Assembly: GCF_024171405.1 (NCBI RefSeq)
Contig: NZ_JALJZT010000002.1
Coordinates: forward strand, 1,798,001-1,862,000
Source of the DNA: Qipengyuania citrea
GTDB lineage: Bacteria > Pseudomonadota > Alphaproteobacteria > Sphingomonadales > Sphingomonadaceae
Direction of reading: 5' to 3'
DNA length: 64,000 bases
Below, piece after piece: positions 14,980-22,767 of the stretch. Numbering within the stretch: the stretch's first letter is position 1; every line of letters starts with the position of its first letter. Made by a program: the position numbers and the translations under genes. The notes beneath the pieces were generated by a model, which saw only the letters and a list, made by a program, of their open reading frames with translations, did no database searches and was not told where the DNA came from.

Positions 14980-16137
14980 ATGTCCTTCCTCACCAGTCTC
15001 GTCTCCGCCTTCAAGGGTGGGGGCGGATCGCGCGTGCCTGTTGCGCGCGGCTTCGTCAGCCCCTGGGCGTCCAGCTTCGACGGCGGGCCGCTGCAGCGCG
15101 CGCCCTTCGATTACAATCGCGAGGTGGCCGAGGCCTATCTTGCCAATCCGGTCGCGCAGCGATCCGTGCGGATCGTCGCCGAGGGGGTCGGCAGTGCGCC
15201 GGTCGCCTGCGATGATGCGCGGCTGGCGAAACTGCTTGCCAAATCCTGCGGGTCGCAGCCGCTGCTCGAAGTGCTCGCCGCGCAGCTGGCGCTGCATGGC
15301 AATGCCTATGTCCAGCTGATCCGCGATGGCGCGGGCGTGCCGGTCGAGCTGTATCCGCTACGGCCCGAACGCGTGCAGGTGGTCGCGGGCGAGGATGGCT
15401 GGCCGACCGCCTATCGCTATGTGCTCGCCGATCGCACGCTGACGATCGCGCTGGAGGACGAGCACGGCTGGCCCAACATCATCCACCTGCGCGGCTTCCA
15501 CCCGACCGACGACCATTATGGCGCGGGCTGTCTGGCCGCTGCCGCCCCCGCGGTGGCGGTGCACAATGCGGCGAGCGAATGGAACCGCGCGCTGCTCGCC
15601 AATGCGGCGCGGCCCAGCGGCGCGCTGGTCTATGCCGGCGAGGACGGCGGCGCGCTGAGCGCCGAACAGTTCGAGCGGCTCAAGGCCGAATTGCAGGCGG
15701 CCTTCCAGGGGCATGGCAATGCGGGGCGGCCGATGCTGCTCGAGGGCGGGCTCGACTGGAAGGCGATGAGCCTCAGCCCCGCCGATATGGATTTCGCCAC
15801 GCTGAAGGCGGCGGCCGCGCGCGACATCGCGCTGGCCTTTGGCGTACCGCCGATGCTGCTCGGCCTGCCGGGCGACAACACCTATGCCAATTACCGCGAG
15901 GCCAATCGCGCGCTGTGGCGCCTCACGCTGCTGCCGCTGGCGGGCAAGATCCTGGCCGGGCTGCACGCCGGGCTGACCGACTGGTTCGCCGAGGCACCGC
16001 AGATCGATGTCGACCGCGTCCCCGCGCTGGCCGAGGACCGCGAGAAGCTGTGGGCGCAGGTCAGCAGCGCCGATTTCCTGAGCGACGCGGAGAAACGCGC
16101 AATGCTCGGCCTGTCCCCAATGGAGATGTCCGCATGA
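14980..16137 (+). CDS. GTA portal protein (gp3), HK97 family
   Basis: This 385-residue portal protein forms the dodecameric DNA gate of the head. Family marks include NPVAQRSVRIVAEGVGSAPVAC, the QLALHGNAYVQLIRDG strand, HLRGFHPTDDHYGAGCLAAA and the long C-terminal region FGVPPMLLGLPGDNTYANYREA, very typical of HK97-type portals. The ATG at 14980 follows a CGGAGA box. The end overlaps the DUF6127 gene by 4 bp (ATGA). Confidence 0.94.
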   Translation: MSFLTSLVSAFKGGGGSRVPVARGFVSPWASSFDGGPLQRAPFDYNREVAEAYLANPVAQRSVRIVAEGVGSAPVACDDARLAKLLAKSCGSQPLLEVLAAQLALHGNAYVQLIRDGAGVPVELYPLRPERVQVVAGEDGWPTAYRYVLADRTLTIALEDEHGWPNIIHLRGFHPTDDHYGAGCLAAAAPAVAVHNAASEWNRALLANAARPSGALVYAGEDGGALSAEQFERLKAELQAAFQGHGNAGRPMLLEGGLDWKAMSLSPADMDFATLKAAAARDIALAFGVPPMLLGLPGDNTYANYREANRALWRLTLLPLAGKILAGLHAGLTDWFAEAPQIDVDRVPALAEDREKLWAQVSSADFLSDAEKRAMLGLSPMEMSA

Positions 16138-16442
16138 CCAGGGAAGACATGCTCGCGCGGCTGATCGCGCAGGCCCGCACCGAGGGGGGCGAGCTGATCA
16201 CCCTGCGCGCGGTGGTCGAGGAAGCGAGCGAGCTGGGCGCGAGCCGCGTGCTCGACCGGCTCGGCCTCGCCGACCCCAGCGCGCAGGACGACCTGGACGA
16301 ATTGCGCGAACTGCTCTCGGCCTGGCGCGATGCCAAGGCGAGCGCGTGGAAGGCGGCCATCGAGTGGCTGGTGCGCGGGGTGCTCGCGCTGCTGCTGGTC
16401 GGCATCGCGGTCCGGCTTGGCGCCGCGGACATGCTCTCGTGA
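16134..16442 (+). CDS. DUF6127 protein with C-terminal membrane segment
   Basis: This 102-residue protein has a charged helical N-terminus (MTREDMLARLIAQARTEGGE, VVEEASELGASRVLDRLGL) and one hydrophobic C-terminal segment (WLVRGVLALLLVGIAVRLGA). It fits DUF6127, a family found next to portal genes in GTA and related phage clusters. The role is unknown; a membrane anchor for early head assembly is one guess. It overlaps the portal gene by ATGA and the protease gene by GTGA. Confidence 0.75.
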   Translation: MTREDMLARLIAQARTEGGELITLRAVVEEASELGASRVLDRLGLADPSAQDDLDELRELLSAWRDAKASAWKAAIEWLVRGVLALLLVGIAVRLGAADMLS

Positions 16443-16834
16443 GCCTGCGCATCGCGGGCTATGCCGCGCTGTTCGACCTACCCGATGGCGCGCGCGACAC
16501 GATCCGCCGCGGTGCCTTCACGCGCACCCTCGATGAGCGCGATGACCCCTACCCGCTCTATTGGCAGCACCGCAGCGACCAGCGCATCGGCTGGGTCGAG
16601 ACCGCGGCAGAGGATGCGCGCGGACTGCGGATCATCGCCCGGATCGACCAGCCGCAGGGCCGCGCCGCCACGCTGCTGCGAACGCATGCGGTGAGCGGAC
16701 TCAGCTTCGGGTACCGTGCGCGCCGCTTTCGCCAGACGCCGGGTGGCCGCGAGCTGGCCGAGATCGACCTGTTCGAAGTCAGCGTGGTCACGCACCCGCT
16801 GCAGCCGCAGGCGAGGATCCACCTCACCGCCTGA
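16439..16834 (+). CDS. GTA prohead protease (gp4), peptidase S78
   Basis: This 131-residue HK97-type prohead protease trims the capsid scaffold domain during maturation. It opens with SLRIAGYAALFD and shows RDTIRRGAFTRTL, the catalytic His in LYWQHRSD and the catalytic Ser in HAVSGLSFGYRAR, then EIDLFEVSVVTHPLQP. The start is GTG at 16439, overlapping the previous stop (GTGA). At 131 residues it is shorter than many S78 proteases but complete in its core. A strong terminator-like hairpin follows it. Confidence 0.92.
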   Translation: MSLRIAGYAALFDLPDGARDTIRRGAFTRTLDERDDPYPLYWQHRSDQRIGWVETAAEDARGLRIIARIDQPQGRAATLLRTHAVSGLSFGYRARRFRQTPGGRELAEIDLFEVSVVTHPLQPQARIHLTA

Positions 16835-16864
16835 CCAGCCCCGACGCTCAAGCCCACACCCCTC

Positions 16865-16887
16865 GCCGCCTTCCGGGCGGCTTTTTT
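16865..16887 (+). terminator. Intrinsic terminator between protease and capsid genes
   Basis: GCCGCC (16865-16870), loop TTCCG, GGCGGC (16876-16881), then six T (16882-16887). It is a textbook factor-independent terminator inside the GTA operon, 27 bp before the capsid start. Confidence 0.8.
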
Positions 16888-16913
16888 GTGCCCTGAAGAA
16901 AGAGGACCCTTCT

Positions 16914-18048
16914 ATGGAAACGACCACCCCCACCGATCCCGCCGAAGCCAGCTTCGATATCGTCGCGCGACAGGACAAGACCGAGGCCGAGGTCGCCTCG
17001 GTGCGCAGCGATGTCGACGAGGTGAAAGCGCGCGTCGACAAGATCGGCCGCGCCGCGGCGCGCCCGGCGATCGGCTCCACCGATGAGCCCGCACCCGAGG
17101 TGAAAGGCTTTGTCGATGGCTATCTGCGGCGCGGAGCGACCACCGAGATCAAATCGCTCACGACCGGCGTCCCCGCCGACGGCGGCTATGCCGTGCCGCG
17201 CCAGATCGACGCAGCGATCGCCCGCGAACTGACCGCGATCAGCCCGATCCGCGCCATTGCGCAGGTCGTGCAGACGGGCAGCGCGCTATCGCAAGCTGGT
17301 GACCACCGGCGGCACCGCCAGCGGCTGGGTCAGCGAAACCGCCGCACGGCCCGAAACCGACACGCCCGAATTCGTCGAGATCGCGCCGCCGACGGGCGAA
17401 CTCTATGCCAACCCGGCGGCCAGCCAGGCGATGCTCGACGATGCCGGCTTCGACCTCGAGAACTGGCTCGCCAGCGAAATCGCGCTGGAATTCGCCCGCG
17501 CCGAGGGGGCCGCCTTCATCGGCGGTTCGGGCACCAACCAGCCCCGGGGCTTCCTTGCCGCCCCCACCGCGACCACGGCGGATGGTGCGCGTGCCTTCGG
17601 GACGCTGCAATATCTGGGCTCGGGCGCACCCGACGGGCTGGGCAGCGCGGCGGATACGCGGCTGATCGACCTGGTCCATACGCTCAAGGCGGGCCACCGG
17701 CAGGGGGCGAGCTTCGTGATGAATTCGGCGACGCTGGCCGAAGTGCGCAAGCTCAAGACCTCCGACGGCGCCTTCGTCTGGCAGCCGGGGCTGGCCGCGG
17801 GCCAGCCCGACCGCCTGCTCGGCTATCCGGTGGTCGAGGCCGAAGACATGCCCGACATCGGCGCGGGCACTTTCCCGATCGCCTTCGGCAATTTCCGCCA
17901 CGGCTATCTGATCGCCGAACGCAGCGCGACGCAGGTGCTGCGCGATCCCTTCACCAACAAGCCCTTCGTCCACTTCTACGCCACCAAGCGCGTCGGCGGC
18001 CAGGTGCTCGATGGCAATGCGATCAAGCTGCTGAAGATCGAAGACTAG
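16914..18048 (+). pseudogene. GTA major capsid protein (gp5), HK97 fold, split by a one-base frameshift
   Basis: Two frames together spell one HK97-type capsid of about 377 residues. From the ATG at 16914 the frame gives METTTPTDPAEASFDIVA, a coiled scaffold region (EAEVASVRSDVDEVKARVDKI), then GVPADGGYAVPRQIDAAI and IAQVVQTGSA. At 17283-17286 one extra base shifts it. The other frame continues YRKLVTTGGTASGWVSE through FGNFRHGYLIAERSAT to the stop at 18048. Without the shift the first frame stays open far downstream and gives a nonsense tail. Sequencing error, real mutation or recoding are all possible. The start has an AGAGGA box. Terminator hairpins stand on both sides. Confidence 0.88.
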
Positions 18049-18053
18049 CAGCT

Positions 18054-18094
18054 GGCAGGCGGGGCTTCCCCCTGGCCCCGCCTGCCTTTCGTTT
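18054..18094 (+). terminator. Terminator-like hairpin after the capsid gene
   Basis: GGCAGGCGGGG (18054-18064), 11-nt loop, CCCCGCCTGCC (18076-18086), then TTTCGTTT. Perfect 11-bp stem starting 6 bp past the capsid stop. Confidence 0.7.
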
Positions 18095-18133
18095 CCCCCA
18101 AGGCTTCCGCCCGACGCCAGAGAAGGACCCCCC

Positions 18134-18424
18134 ATGCCGACAGACCCGTCCGGCCAGCCGCTGGCCGAGCTCAAGCAGTGGCTGGCGATCAGCACCGCGG
18201 GCGAGGATGCGCTGCTGCTCCGCCTGCTCGAAAGCGCGTGGCAAGTGTGCATCCAGTTCACCGGCAGCGAGGCGGCGGATTGGGCCGAGCTCGACCCCGC
18301 GCTGCGCCATGGCATCGTGCGCTTCGCCGCGCATCAATATCGCGAGCGGGACGAAGGCCCTGCAGAGCGGTTGCCAAGCGCGATCGCCGCGCTGTGGCGC
18401 CCCTATCGCATGGTGCGGCTGTGA
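18134..18424 (+). CDS. GTA head-tail connector (gp6-like)
   Basis: This 96-residue, mostly helical protein matches phage gp6-like head-tail connectors: PLAELKQWLAISTAGEDALL, LLESAWQVCIQFTG, then LRHGIVRFAAHQYRERDE. It would sit under the portal ring and join head to tail. The ATG at 18134 has GAAGGA upstream. It ends in a GTGA overlap with the next small gene. Family assignment rests on pattern and position. Confidence 0.8.
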   Translation: MPTDPSGQPLAELKQWLAISTAGEDALLLRLLESAWQVCIQFTGSEAADWAELDPALRHGIVRFAAHQYRERDEGPAERLPSAIAALWRPYRMVRL

Positions 18425-18576
18425 GCTTCGCCGCGCTGGCGCAGCGCCTGACCGAACGCGCCGCCCTGCTCGCCGCGGCCCACGCCGAAGCGCGTCTCCA
18501 TGCCCGCCGCGGCATTGGCGGCCAATGGCACCGCGCGCATCTGCTGTGGCCGCTGTTCGGCCGGGGAGAGCGCTAG
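18421..18576 (+). CDS. Small 51-residue GTA gene in the gp7 position
   Basis: A GTG start overlaps the gp6 stop (GTGA), and the stop codon TAG is directly followed by the ATG of the DUF3168 gene. The product SFAALAQRLTERAALLAAAH... is a single amphipathic helix rich in Ala and Arg, ending in HLLWPLFGRGER. In Rhodobacter the gp7 slot holds a head-tail adaptor of about twice this length, so this may be a reduced version. The exact fit between its neighbours supports a real gene. Confidence 0.6.
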   Translation: MSFAALAQRLTERAALLAAAHAEARLHARRGIGGQWHRAHLLWPLFGRGER

Positions 18577-18969
18577 ATGGAAATCGCCTTTCGCGCCGCG
18601 CTCGTCGCCTGGCTCCGCGCCGATCCCCTCCTTGCCGACATGCTCAATTCGATCGAGGAGGACGGCCCGGTCGCCGCCAGCCCGCCGCATCTCGCGCTGG
18701 TCGCCAGCGCCACCACCGACTGGTCGACCAAGACCGCGCGGGGCCGCGAAATCCGCCTCGCGCTCGAGCTGGTCGGACGCAGCGACGATCCCGCGCAGAC
18801 CGCGGCCCTCGCGCTGCGGGTAGAACAGCGCATCGCCACGCTCGCCCCGCAGCAGGGGGGGTACCGGATCGTCGTCACCCAGTTCCTGCGCAGCCGCGTC
18901 GAACGCCGCCGCCGCGCCTTGCGCGCGGTGCTGCTCGAATATCGCTTCTCGCTTCTCGAAACGGAGTAA
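18577..18969 (+). CDS. GTA DUF3168 tail-completion protein (gp8)
   Basis: This 130-residue protein is of the DUF3168 family, phage tail terminator-like proteins that cap the tail tube at the head joint. It shows MEIAFRAALVAWLRADPLLAD, the central TDWSTKTARGREIRLALELVGRSDD and a C-terminal RRRRALRAVLLEYRFSLLE. It starts directly after the TAG of the small gene before it, and 6 bp separate it from the major tail protein gene. Confidence 0.85.
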   Translation: MEIAFRAALVAWLRADPLLADMLNSIEEDGPVAASPPHLALVASATTDWSTKTARGREIRLALELVGRSDDPAQTAALALRVEQRIATLAPQQGGYRIVVTQFLRSRVERRRRALRAVLLEYRFSLLETE

Positions 18970-18975
18970 CCCGAC

Positions 18976-19383
18976 ATGACCGCCCAAAAAGGTGCCGCCT
19001 TCCTCCTCAAGATCGGCGATGGCAATTCGCCCATCGCCTATGAAACCGTCGCCGGCCTGCGGACCACGCAGATGACCGTCAATGGCGATACGGTGGTGGT
19101 GACGCACAAGCAGAGCGGCGGCTGGCGTGACCTGCTGTCGGGCGCGGGAACGCGCTCGGTCTCGGTCTCGGCCTCGGGCATCTTCCTCGGATCCGATGCC
19201 GAGGGCAGCGTACGCGGCCATGCGCTTGCAGGCACGCTCGCCAATTACGAGCTGAGCTTCGAGGACGGCGCCAAGATGCGGGGCCAGTTTCTTGTCCAGC
19301 GGCTCGACTATGCCGGGGATTTCAATGGCGAGCGGACCTATGCGCTGCAGCTCGAAAGCTCGGGCGAGGTGGTCCCCGCATGA
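18976..19383 (+). CDS. GTA major tail protein (gp9), TP901-1 type
   Basis: This 135-residue tail-tube subunit opens MTAQKGAAFLLKIGDGNSPI and contains VAGLRTTQMTVNGDTVVVTHK, GGWRDLLSGAGTRSVSVSASGIF and the late YELSFEDGAKMRGQFLVQRLDY, the TP901-1 tail pattern of beta strands. Hexameric rings stack to form the tube. It overlaps the following gene by ATGA. Length agrees with Rhodobacter gp9. Confidence 0.92.
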   Translation: MTAQKGAAFLLKIGDGNSPIAYETVAGLRTTQMTVNGDTVVVTHKQSGGWRDLLSGAGTRSVSVSASGIFLGSDAEGSVRGHALAGTLANYELSFEDGAKMRGQFLVQRLDYAGDFNGERTYALQLESSGEVVPA

Positions 19384-19685
19384 GCAATCCGGTTCGCGGC
19401 GAAGCCACGCTGACCATCGCCGGCGAGGCGCATTTGCTGCGCCCGAGCTTCGACGCGCTGGTGCGCGCCGAGGAGGAGCTGGGTTCGCTGTTCGCACTGG
19501 TCGACCGCGCGGGCGAAGGGCAGCTGCGGCTGGCCGAGATCGCCGGCCTGTTCTGGCATTGCCTTGCCGATCGCGGCGAGCTGACCCGCGCCGAAGTGGG
19601 GCAGGCAGTACTCGACCGGGGCCTCGCCGCTTCGGCCGCGCCGCTGCGCGCGCTCCTCGGCGAAATCCTCAAGGGGTCGGGATGA
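19380..19685 (+). CDS. GTA gp10-family protein (tail assembly chaperone position)
   Basis: This 101-residue protein is of the gene transfer agent gp10 family. It begins MSNPVRGEATLTIAGEAHLLRPSF and continues with a helical AEEELGSLFALVDRAGEG and LAEIAGLFWHCLADRG. Its place directly between the major tail protein and the tape measure is where tail assembly chaperones are coded in phages. It overlaps its neighbours by 4 bp at both ends. The function is by analogy only. Confidence 0.82.
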   Translation: MSNPVRGEATLTIAGEAHLLRPSFDALVRAEEELGSLFALVDRAGEGQLRLAEIAGLFWHCLADRGELTRAEVGQAVLDRGLAASAAPLRALLGEILKGSG

Positions 19686-19876
19686 GCACGACATTCGCAG
19701 CGCAGGCCGTCCGGCTGGCAGCGCTGGCGGCGGCGCATATGCGCTGGACGCCGCCGGTGTTCTGGGCCGCGACGCCCTCCGAACTCGCCGCCAGCCTTGC
19801 CCCACCCCTTTCCGCCGACACCCCGCCCACGCGCGCCGAAATCGCGGCGCTGATCGAACGAGATGCCCATGGATGA
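19682..19876 (+). CDS. Small tail assembly protein (rcc01693-like)
   Basis: This 64-residue protein, MSTTFAAQAVRLAALAAAHM then RWTPPVFWAATPSELAASL, fits the short GTA family encoded between gp10 and the tape measure, the second half of a chaperone pair in many siphophages. It starts with its own ATG in an ATGA overlap, so no frameshift is needed. Its end overlaps the tape measure start by 8 bp. Confidence 0.78.
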   Translation: MSTTFAAQAVRLAALAAAHMRWTPPVFWAATPSELAASLAPPLSADTPPTRAEIAALIERDAHG

Positions 19877-20444
19877 CGAAATCGACGAGCTGATCGTCGC
19901 AGTGCGCGCCGATACGCAGGGTTTTGCCGCCGACATGCGCGCGATGCGCAGCGAGTTCGACACCACTGTGCTGGGCGGGTTCGAACGCGCGGGCAAGGTA
20001 CTCGAACGCGGGCTGCTTTCGGCAATCCGCCAAGGCAGTCTTGGCTTCGACGACCTGCAACGCGTCGCCGCCGGCGTGCTCGACCAGATCGCGGCGCAGG
20101 CGCTCCGCCTCGGGCTCGATTCGCTGTTCGGCGGAAGCGGCGGCGGCGACGGACTTGGCAATCTGGTCGGCGGGGCGCTGGGCGCCTTGTTCGGCCTGCC
20201 CGGCCGCGCCACCGGCGGGCTGGTCGCGCCCGAGCGGCCCTATCTCGTCGGCGAACGCGGCCCCGAACTGTTCGTCCCGACCAGCGCCGGCCGGGTGGAA
20301 GCCAGCGTTCCACACGGCCAGGCCCGGCCCGACGTTCGCGTCGCGATCAACCTGGCCGCCCCGCGTGGCACTGCCGCCCCCGTCGCGCTCCAGCGCTCCT
20401 CGCGCCAGGTCGCGAGCGCGGTGCGGCGCGCGCTCTCGGTCTAG
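19869..20444 (+). CDS. GTA tape measure protein (gp11), short
   Basis: This protein of about 191 residues sets tail length. The N-terminal half is helical (VRADTQGFAADMRAMRSEFD, GLLSAIRQGSLGFDDLQRVAAGVLDQI); a Gly-rich hydrophobic segment (GLGNLVGGALGALFGLPGRATGG) and a conserved PYLVGERGPELFVP motif follow, both usual in tape measures. The small size agrees with the very short tails of GTAs. ATG at 19869 is preferred over 19863. Confidence 0.88.
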   Translation: MDDEIDELIVAVRADTQGFAADMRAMRSEFDTTVLGGFERAGKVLERGLLSAIRQGSLGFDDLQRVAAGVLDQIAAQALRLGLDSLFGGSGGGDGLGNLVGGALGALFGLPGRATGGLVAPERPYLVGERGPELFVPTSAGRVEASVPHGQARPDVRVAINLAAPRGTAAPVALQRSSRQVASAVRRALSV

Positions 20445-20454
20445 GAGACCCGCC

Positions 20455-22767
20455 ATGTCATTCTGGCTTGCCCGCGACCGCAAGGGGCAGCATTCCGACT
20501 ATATCCAGCGCTTCGACCCGCGCTTCTGGACGATCAATTTCCCGCGCCCGATGATGGCCAGCGTGGTCACCACCGCGCCCGATGCGCTGCGCGTGGATTG
20601 CACATTCTTCCACGAAGGCGAACTGGCGGGATTGATCTGGGAGAGCGAAGACCGGCTCGACCACCCGCTGCTCGGCTATGAAACGCAGCGCGACTACGCC
20701 CACTGCGTACTGCGCTTTCGCTGGCGCAGCGGCGGGGTCCTGGCGCTCGACGTGCCGCATGGGCCGACGCTGACGATCGAAGGCCGCGATGCCGCAGGTC
20801 AGACACGCGCCTGGTATGTCCGCCTGTGGAACTATGCCAGCGGCACACCGAGCGATGCGCAGATCGAGCTGCCCTTTTCCGCGCTGCAATCGGGCTATGG
20901 CCTGCCCGGCGAGGCAGTTCATCCCGCCGATATCGACCGCATGTTCATCAGCCTTGTCCCGCAAGGCTATATCGAGGGCAGCGAGGCGGTGCTTTCCGCA
21001 CCGATCGATGGCTGGGCGGAGCTGACCGCGCTCTCCTGCGAGGGAGAGAATGCCTCGCTCGAAATCGGCGATGTCCTGATCCCTGCGCATGGCGAGCAGA
21101 TCGCCACCGCCTATGATGACAGCTTCAACCAGACGCCCGCGCGCCTGCTGCGCAATATCGAGGGCCTCGGCTATCGCGGGCGGATCGTCCACTATGTCGG
21201 GATGAGCCATTATTTCCGGCTCGAGCCGCTGGGCGGCGCGCATTACGTCAGCCTTGCCGGCGGTGTGCTCAACGCCCCTTGCGAGGCTTGGCACCGCGCC
21301 TATGCCGCCGCCGCGCGCGAGCACGGTTTCGACCTGATCTGGTCGCTATCCTACGAATTGTTCGATGCGCATTGCTGGAACGACTGGAAGCAGCGCGCGC
21401 CCGATGGATCGCCAGCCCTGACCGGCTGGGTGCCGTCTTCGACACTGCTGTCGCCCGCGCATGGCGGCGCGATGGCCTATCTGCAGCAGGTCGCGCGCGC
21501 CTTCGTCACCATCGCGCAGGACGCGGCATTGCCGGTGCTGTTCCAGATCGGCGAGCCATGGTGGTGGACCGTTCCCGCGACCGGTGCCCCCTGTCTCTAC
21601 GACGCCAGCGCGAAGGCTGCGCTGGGGGGCGACCCGGTGACGATCGTGTTCTTGCGCGGCCCGCTCGACCCGGCGCAGGTCGCGCTGCTCGATGCGGCGG
21701 GACAAGTGCTGGCGGATTCGACGCTGGCACTGGCCGATGCGGTGCGCGACGCGGCGGACGGGCAGGCCGAGATTCTGCTGCTGACCTTCACGCCGACCGT
21801 CCTCGATCCGGCCACCCCCGAGGCCTGGCGCGCCAATATGCCCACCGGCTGGCGATACCCCGCCTTCGACCGCCTGCAGCTGGAAGATTACGACTGGCTG
21901 ACCGCAGGTGCCGAGGCAGCGCGGCGCCAGGCGCATGCCTTTGTCGACCGGCACCTGGCCTATCCGGCTGCCGCGACCGACTATTTCTCAGGTTTCGTGC
22001 TCGCTCCCGAAGATAGCGAGGAGTTCTGGTCGCTGATCGACCATGCGCTCGATGAAGCGCGGGCACGCGGTGTGTCGCAGCGCTTCGTCTGGGCGCTGCC
22101 GCAGGTCGCGCGCGATGGTTACACCCGCCTGCCTCCCGGAGATGACGAGATGATCCCCTTCGACGATGTCGCCTATCCCCTTGCACTTGGCCGCGATGCC
22201 GCGGCGAGCCCCGAGTTTTCGACCTCGGTCGCAGTGACCGCATCGGGCTATGAGCATCGCAATGCGTTGTGGTCCGATGCGCGCATGCGGTACGATGTCG
22301 GCCCCGGTATCCGCTCCGAGGCAGAGCTAGGCACGCTGATCGCCTTCTTCCGCGCGCGCTACGGCCCGGCGCGCGGGTTCCGGCTCCGCGATCCGTTCGA
22401 TTTCAGCTCGAACGCGATGACCGGCATACCGGCGGCGACCGACCAATTGCTCGGCACTGGCGATGGCGCGGCCAGCCGCTTCCGCCTGGTCAAACATTAC
22501 GGTGCGCAGCAACGCTCGATCACGCGCCCCGAAGACGGCAGCATCCGCGTCGCGGTCGAGGGTGTCGAAACCGCCGACTGGACCCTGGAGCACGGGGGCT
22601 GGATCGTCTTCGACACCGCCCCGCCCGATGGCGCAGCGATTACCGCCGGTTTCCTGTTCGATGTGCCGGTGCGCTTTGCCGAGGACCGGCTGGATGTCAG
22701 CGGCCTCTCCTTCGCCGCGGGAGAAGCGCCTTCGGTCCCGCTGATCGAAGTGCGCGAGGCCGCATGA
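20455..22767 (+). CDS. GTA distal tail protein (gp12, DUF2460) with large N-terminal TIM-barrel-like extension
   Basis: This 770-residue protein is a fusion. The last about 185 residues, from ASPEFSTSVAVTASGYEHRN through GPARGFRLRDPFDFSS, are the DUF2460/gp12 distal tail domain, which alone makes up the Rhodobacter protein (about 200 residues). Before it lie a beta-rich part with an early PHGPTLTIEGRDAAGQTRAW and a glycosidase-like barrel region: YDDSFNQTPARLLRNIEGL, DLIWSLSYELFDAHCWNDWK, LPVLFQIGEPWWWT, PQVARDGYTRLPPGDDEMIP. The extension resembles the non-contractile tail sheath/TIM type. RBS GGAGA lies just upstream. It overlaps gp13 by ATGA. Confidence 0.85.
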   Translation: MSFWLARDRKGQHSDYIQRFDPRFWTINFPRPMMASVVTTAPDALRVDCTFFHEGELAGLIWESEDRLDHPLLGYETQRDYAHCVLRFRWRSGGVLALDVPHGPTLTIEGRDAAGQTRAWYVRLWNYASGTPSDAQIELPFSALQSGYGLPGEAVHPADIDRMFISLVPQGYIEGSEAVLSAPIDGWAELTALSCEGENASLEIGDVLIPAHGEQIATAYDDSFNQTPARLLRNIEGLGYRGRIVHYVGMSHYFRLEPLGGAHYVSLAGGVLNAPCEAWHRAYAAAAREHGFDLIWSLSYELFDAHCWNDWKQRAPDGSPALTGWVPSSTLLSPAHGGAMAYLQQVARAFVTIAQDAALPVLFQIGEPWWWTVPATGAPCLYDASAKAALGGDPVTIVFLRGPLDPAQVALLDAAGQVLADSTLALADAVRDAADGQAEILLLTFTPTVLDPATPEAWRANMPTGWRYPAFDRLQLEDYDWLTAGAEAARRQAHAFVDRHLAYPAAATDYFSGFVLAPEDSEEFWSLIDHALDEARARGVSQRFVWALPQVARDGYTRLPPGDDEMIPFDDVAYPLALGRDAAASPEFSTSVAVTASGYEHRNALWSDARMRYDVGPGIRSEAELGTLIAFFRARYGPARGFRLRDPFDFSSNAMTGIPAATDQLLGTGDGAASRFRLVKHYGAQQRSITRPEDGSIRVAVEGVETADWTLEHGGWIVFDTAPPDGAAITAGFLFDVPVRFAEDRLDVSGLSFAAGEAPSVPLIEVREAA

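Noticed and set aside
17283..19043. The first capsid frame stays open far past the shift, as if a 700-residue fusion were made
   Set aside because: The downstream translation is Arg/Ala-rich low-quality sequence with no capsid pattern, while another frame carries clear capsid sequence. Open antisense or alternate frames are common at this GC content.
19380..19876. Programmed frameshift between the two tail-chaperone genes, as in lambda G/GT
   Set aside because: The second gene has its own ATG in an ATGA overlap and no obvious slippery sequence was seen, so normal coupled translation explains it.
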